DNA from: Aquiflexum gelatinilyticum
GTDB taxonomy: Bacteria; Bacteroidota; Bacteroidia; Cytophagales; Cyclobacteriaceae
Direction of reading: 5' to 3'
Assembly: GCF_024741135.1 (NCBI RefSeq)
Contig: NZ_JANSUY010000003.1
Coordinates: 124,001-188,000, forward strand
Length of the DNA stretch: 64,000 nucleotides
Numbering within the stretch: position 1 is the first letter of the stretch; every line of letters starts with the position of its first letter. The notes below the pieces were generated by a model. It was not told the origin of the DNA. It worked only from the letters and a program-made list of their open reading frames with translations, and searched no databases. Positions 63,448-64,000 of this stretch are shown here, piece by piece. The position numbers and the translations under genes are program-made.

Positions 63448-64000
63448 TTACATCATTCCGCCCATTCCTCCTCCACCCATTGGTGGCATTGCAGGAGACT
63501 CTTCTTTTACATCTGCAACCACACATTCGGTAGTCAATAGCAATGCTGCGATAGAAGCGGCATTTTCAAGGGCCAATCTAGTCACTTTGGTAGGATCAAT
63601 TACACCTGCTTCAAATAGATCTTCATAAACATCTGTTCTGGCATTGTAACCGAAATTACCTTTATTTTCTTTGATTTTGTTTATAACAACAGATCCTTCA
63701 CCTCCGGCATTTGCTACGATTGTCCTTAATGGAGATTCGATCGCAAATCTGATGATATTGATACCTGTATCCTGATCTTCGTTTTCACCTTTCAAGTTGT
63801 CCAATGCTGATACTGCTCTTACCAAGGCAACACCGCCACCTACAACAACACCTTCTTGAACTGCTGCTCTTGTTGCGTGTAAAGCATCATCAACTCTGTC
63901 TTTCTTTTCCTTCATTTCGACTTCAGTAGCAGCTCCGATATAAAGGATGGCAACACCACCTGAAAGTTTTGCTAATCTTTCCTGAAGTTTTTCTTTATCA
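63448..64000 (-). CDS. groL: Chaperonin GroEL, C-terminal part (truncated by window edge)
   Basis: About 184 residues of the C-terminal part are visible; the frame is open to the window end and the N-terminal two thirds lie outside. Recognisable are [47 protein letters not shown], and the closing Gly-Met tail [12 protein letters not shown]. With GroES it forms the folding chamber in the cytoplasm. A terminator follows directly. groES would be expected upstream of it, beyond the window. Confidence 0.97.
   Translation of the reverse strand, partial: DKEKLQERLAKLSGGVAILYIGAATEVEMKEKKDRVDDALHATRAAVQEGVVVGGGVALVRAVSALDNLKGENEDQDTGINIIRFAIESPLRTIVANAGGEGSVVINKIKENKGNFGYNARTDVYEDLFEAGVIDPTKVTRLALENAASIAALLLTTECVVADVKEESPAMPPMGGGGMGGMM

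Overview
The window comes from a member of the Bacteroidota, most likely Cytophagales and close to Cyclobacteriaceae (Algoriphagus/Belliella-like). This rests on a T9SS-type C-terminal sorting domain on a giant secreted protein, the gliding-associated protein GldC, a SusC-style TonB receptor with an N-terminal carboxypeptidase-regulatory domain, many lipoproteins, several Bacteroidota-typical families (DUF4221, DUF3098, DUF4920, DUF983), -7 elements of the form TAnnTTTG, and a general lack of Shine-Dalgarno sequences. No tRNA, rRNA, IS element, prophage or CRISPR array is visible. The region reads as ordinary chromosome.

Layout. 1-980: end of a beta-barrel gene facing a lipoprotein RidA. 1107-6848: a methionine operon behind a SAM-I riboswitch (split metH, metF, an HMG-CoA-lyase-like gene). 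6896-12351: PagL-like lipid A deacylase, PepSY membrane protein, Na/Pi symporter, universal stress protein, SDR. 12466-15551: Crp/Fnr regulator facing a SulP transporter/carbonic anhydrase pair. 15719-25176, minus strand: TonB receptor, gldC, CoA-transferase scoAB, ribF-truB-uppP-DUF3098-ftsX, pdeM. 25289-32479: small secreted proteins, metX/metY behind a second SAM-I riboswitch, a GIN-domain lipoprotein and YbjQ. 32603-37041: three secreted amidohydrolase-fold proteins. 37227-45195: response regulator, HEAT protein, processive GT2, YaiO barrel, an uncharacterised anchored protein and an LTA-synthase-like enzyme. 45284-53968: mostly small envelope proteins, msrA and an alkaline phosphatase. 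53996-56315: proBA. 56456-61510: a 1684-residue repetitive T9SS cargo. 61887-64000: corA, a response regulator and the 3' end of groEL.

How the genes fit together. MetX and MetY make homocysteine from homoserine by direct sulfhydrylation. MetH and MetF turn it into methionine. The two loci are 24 kb apart, but each has its own SAM-I aptamer, so SAM should shut down both arms. SulP plus beta-carbonic anhydrase form a translationally coupled anion/CO2 module. The most interesting block is 37.2-45.2 kb. It resembles a synthase-dependent exopolysaccharide system: processive synthase, TPR/beta-barrel outer-membrane protein and periplasmic accessory proteins, led by a CheY-like regulator and a membrane HEAT-repeat protein. 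Its fifth gene is of unrecognised family. A second notable point is the amidohydrolase trio, where two of the three proteins have lost the usual metal ligands.
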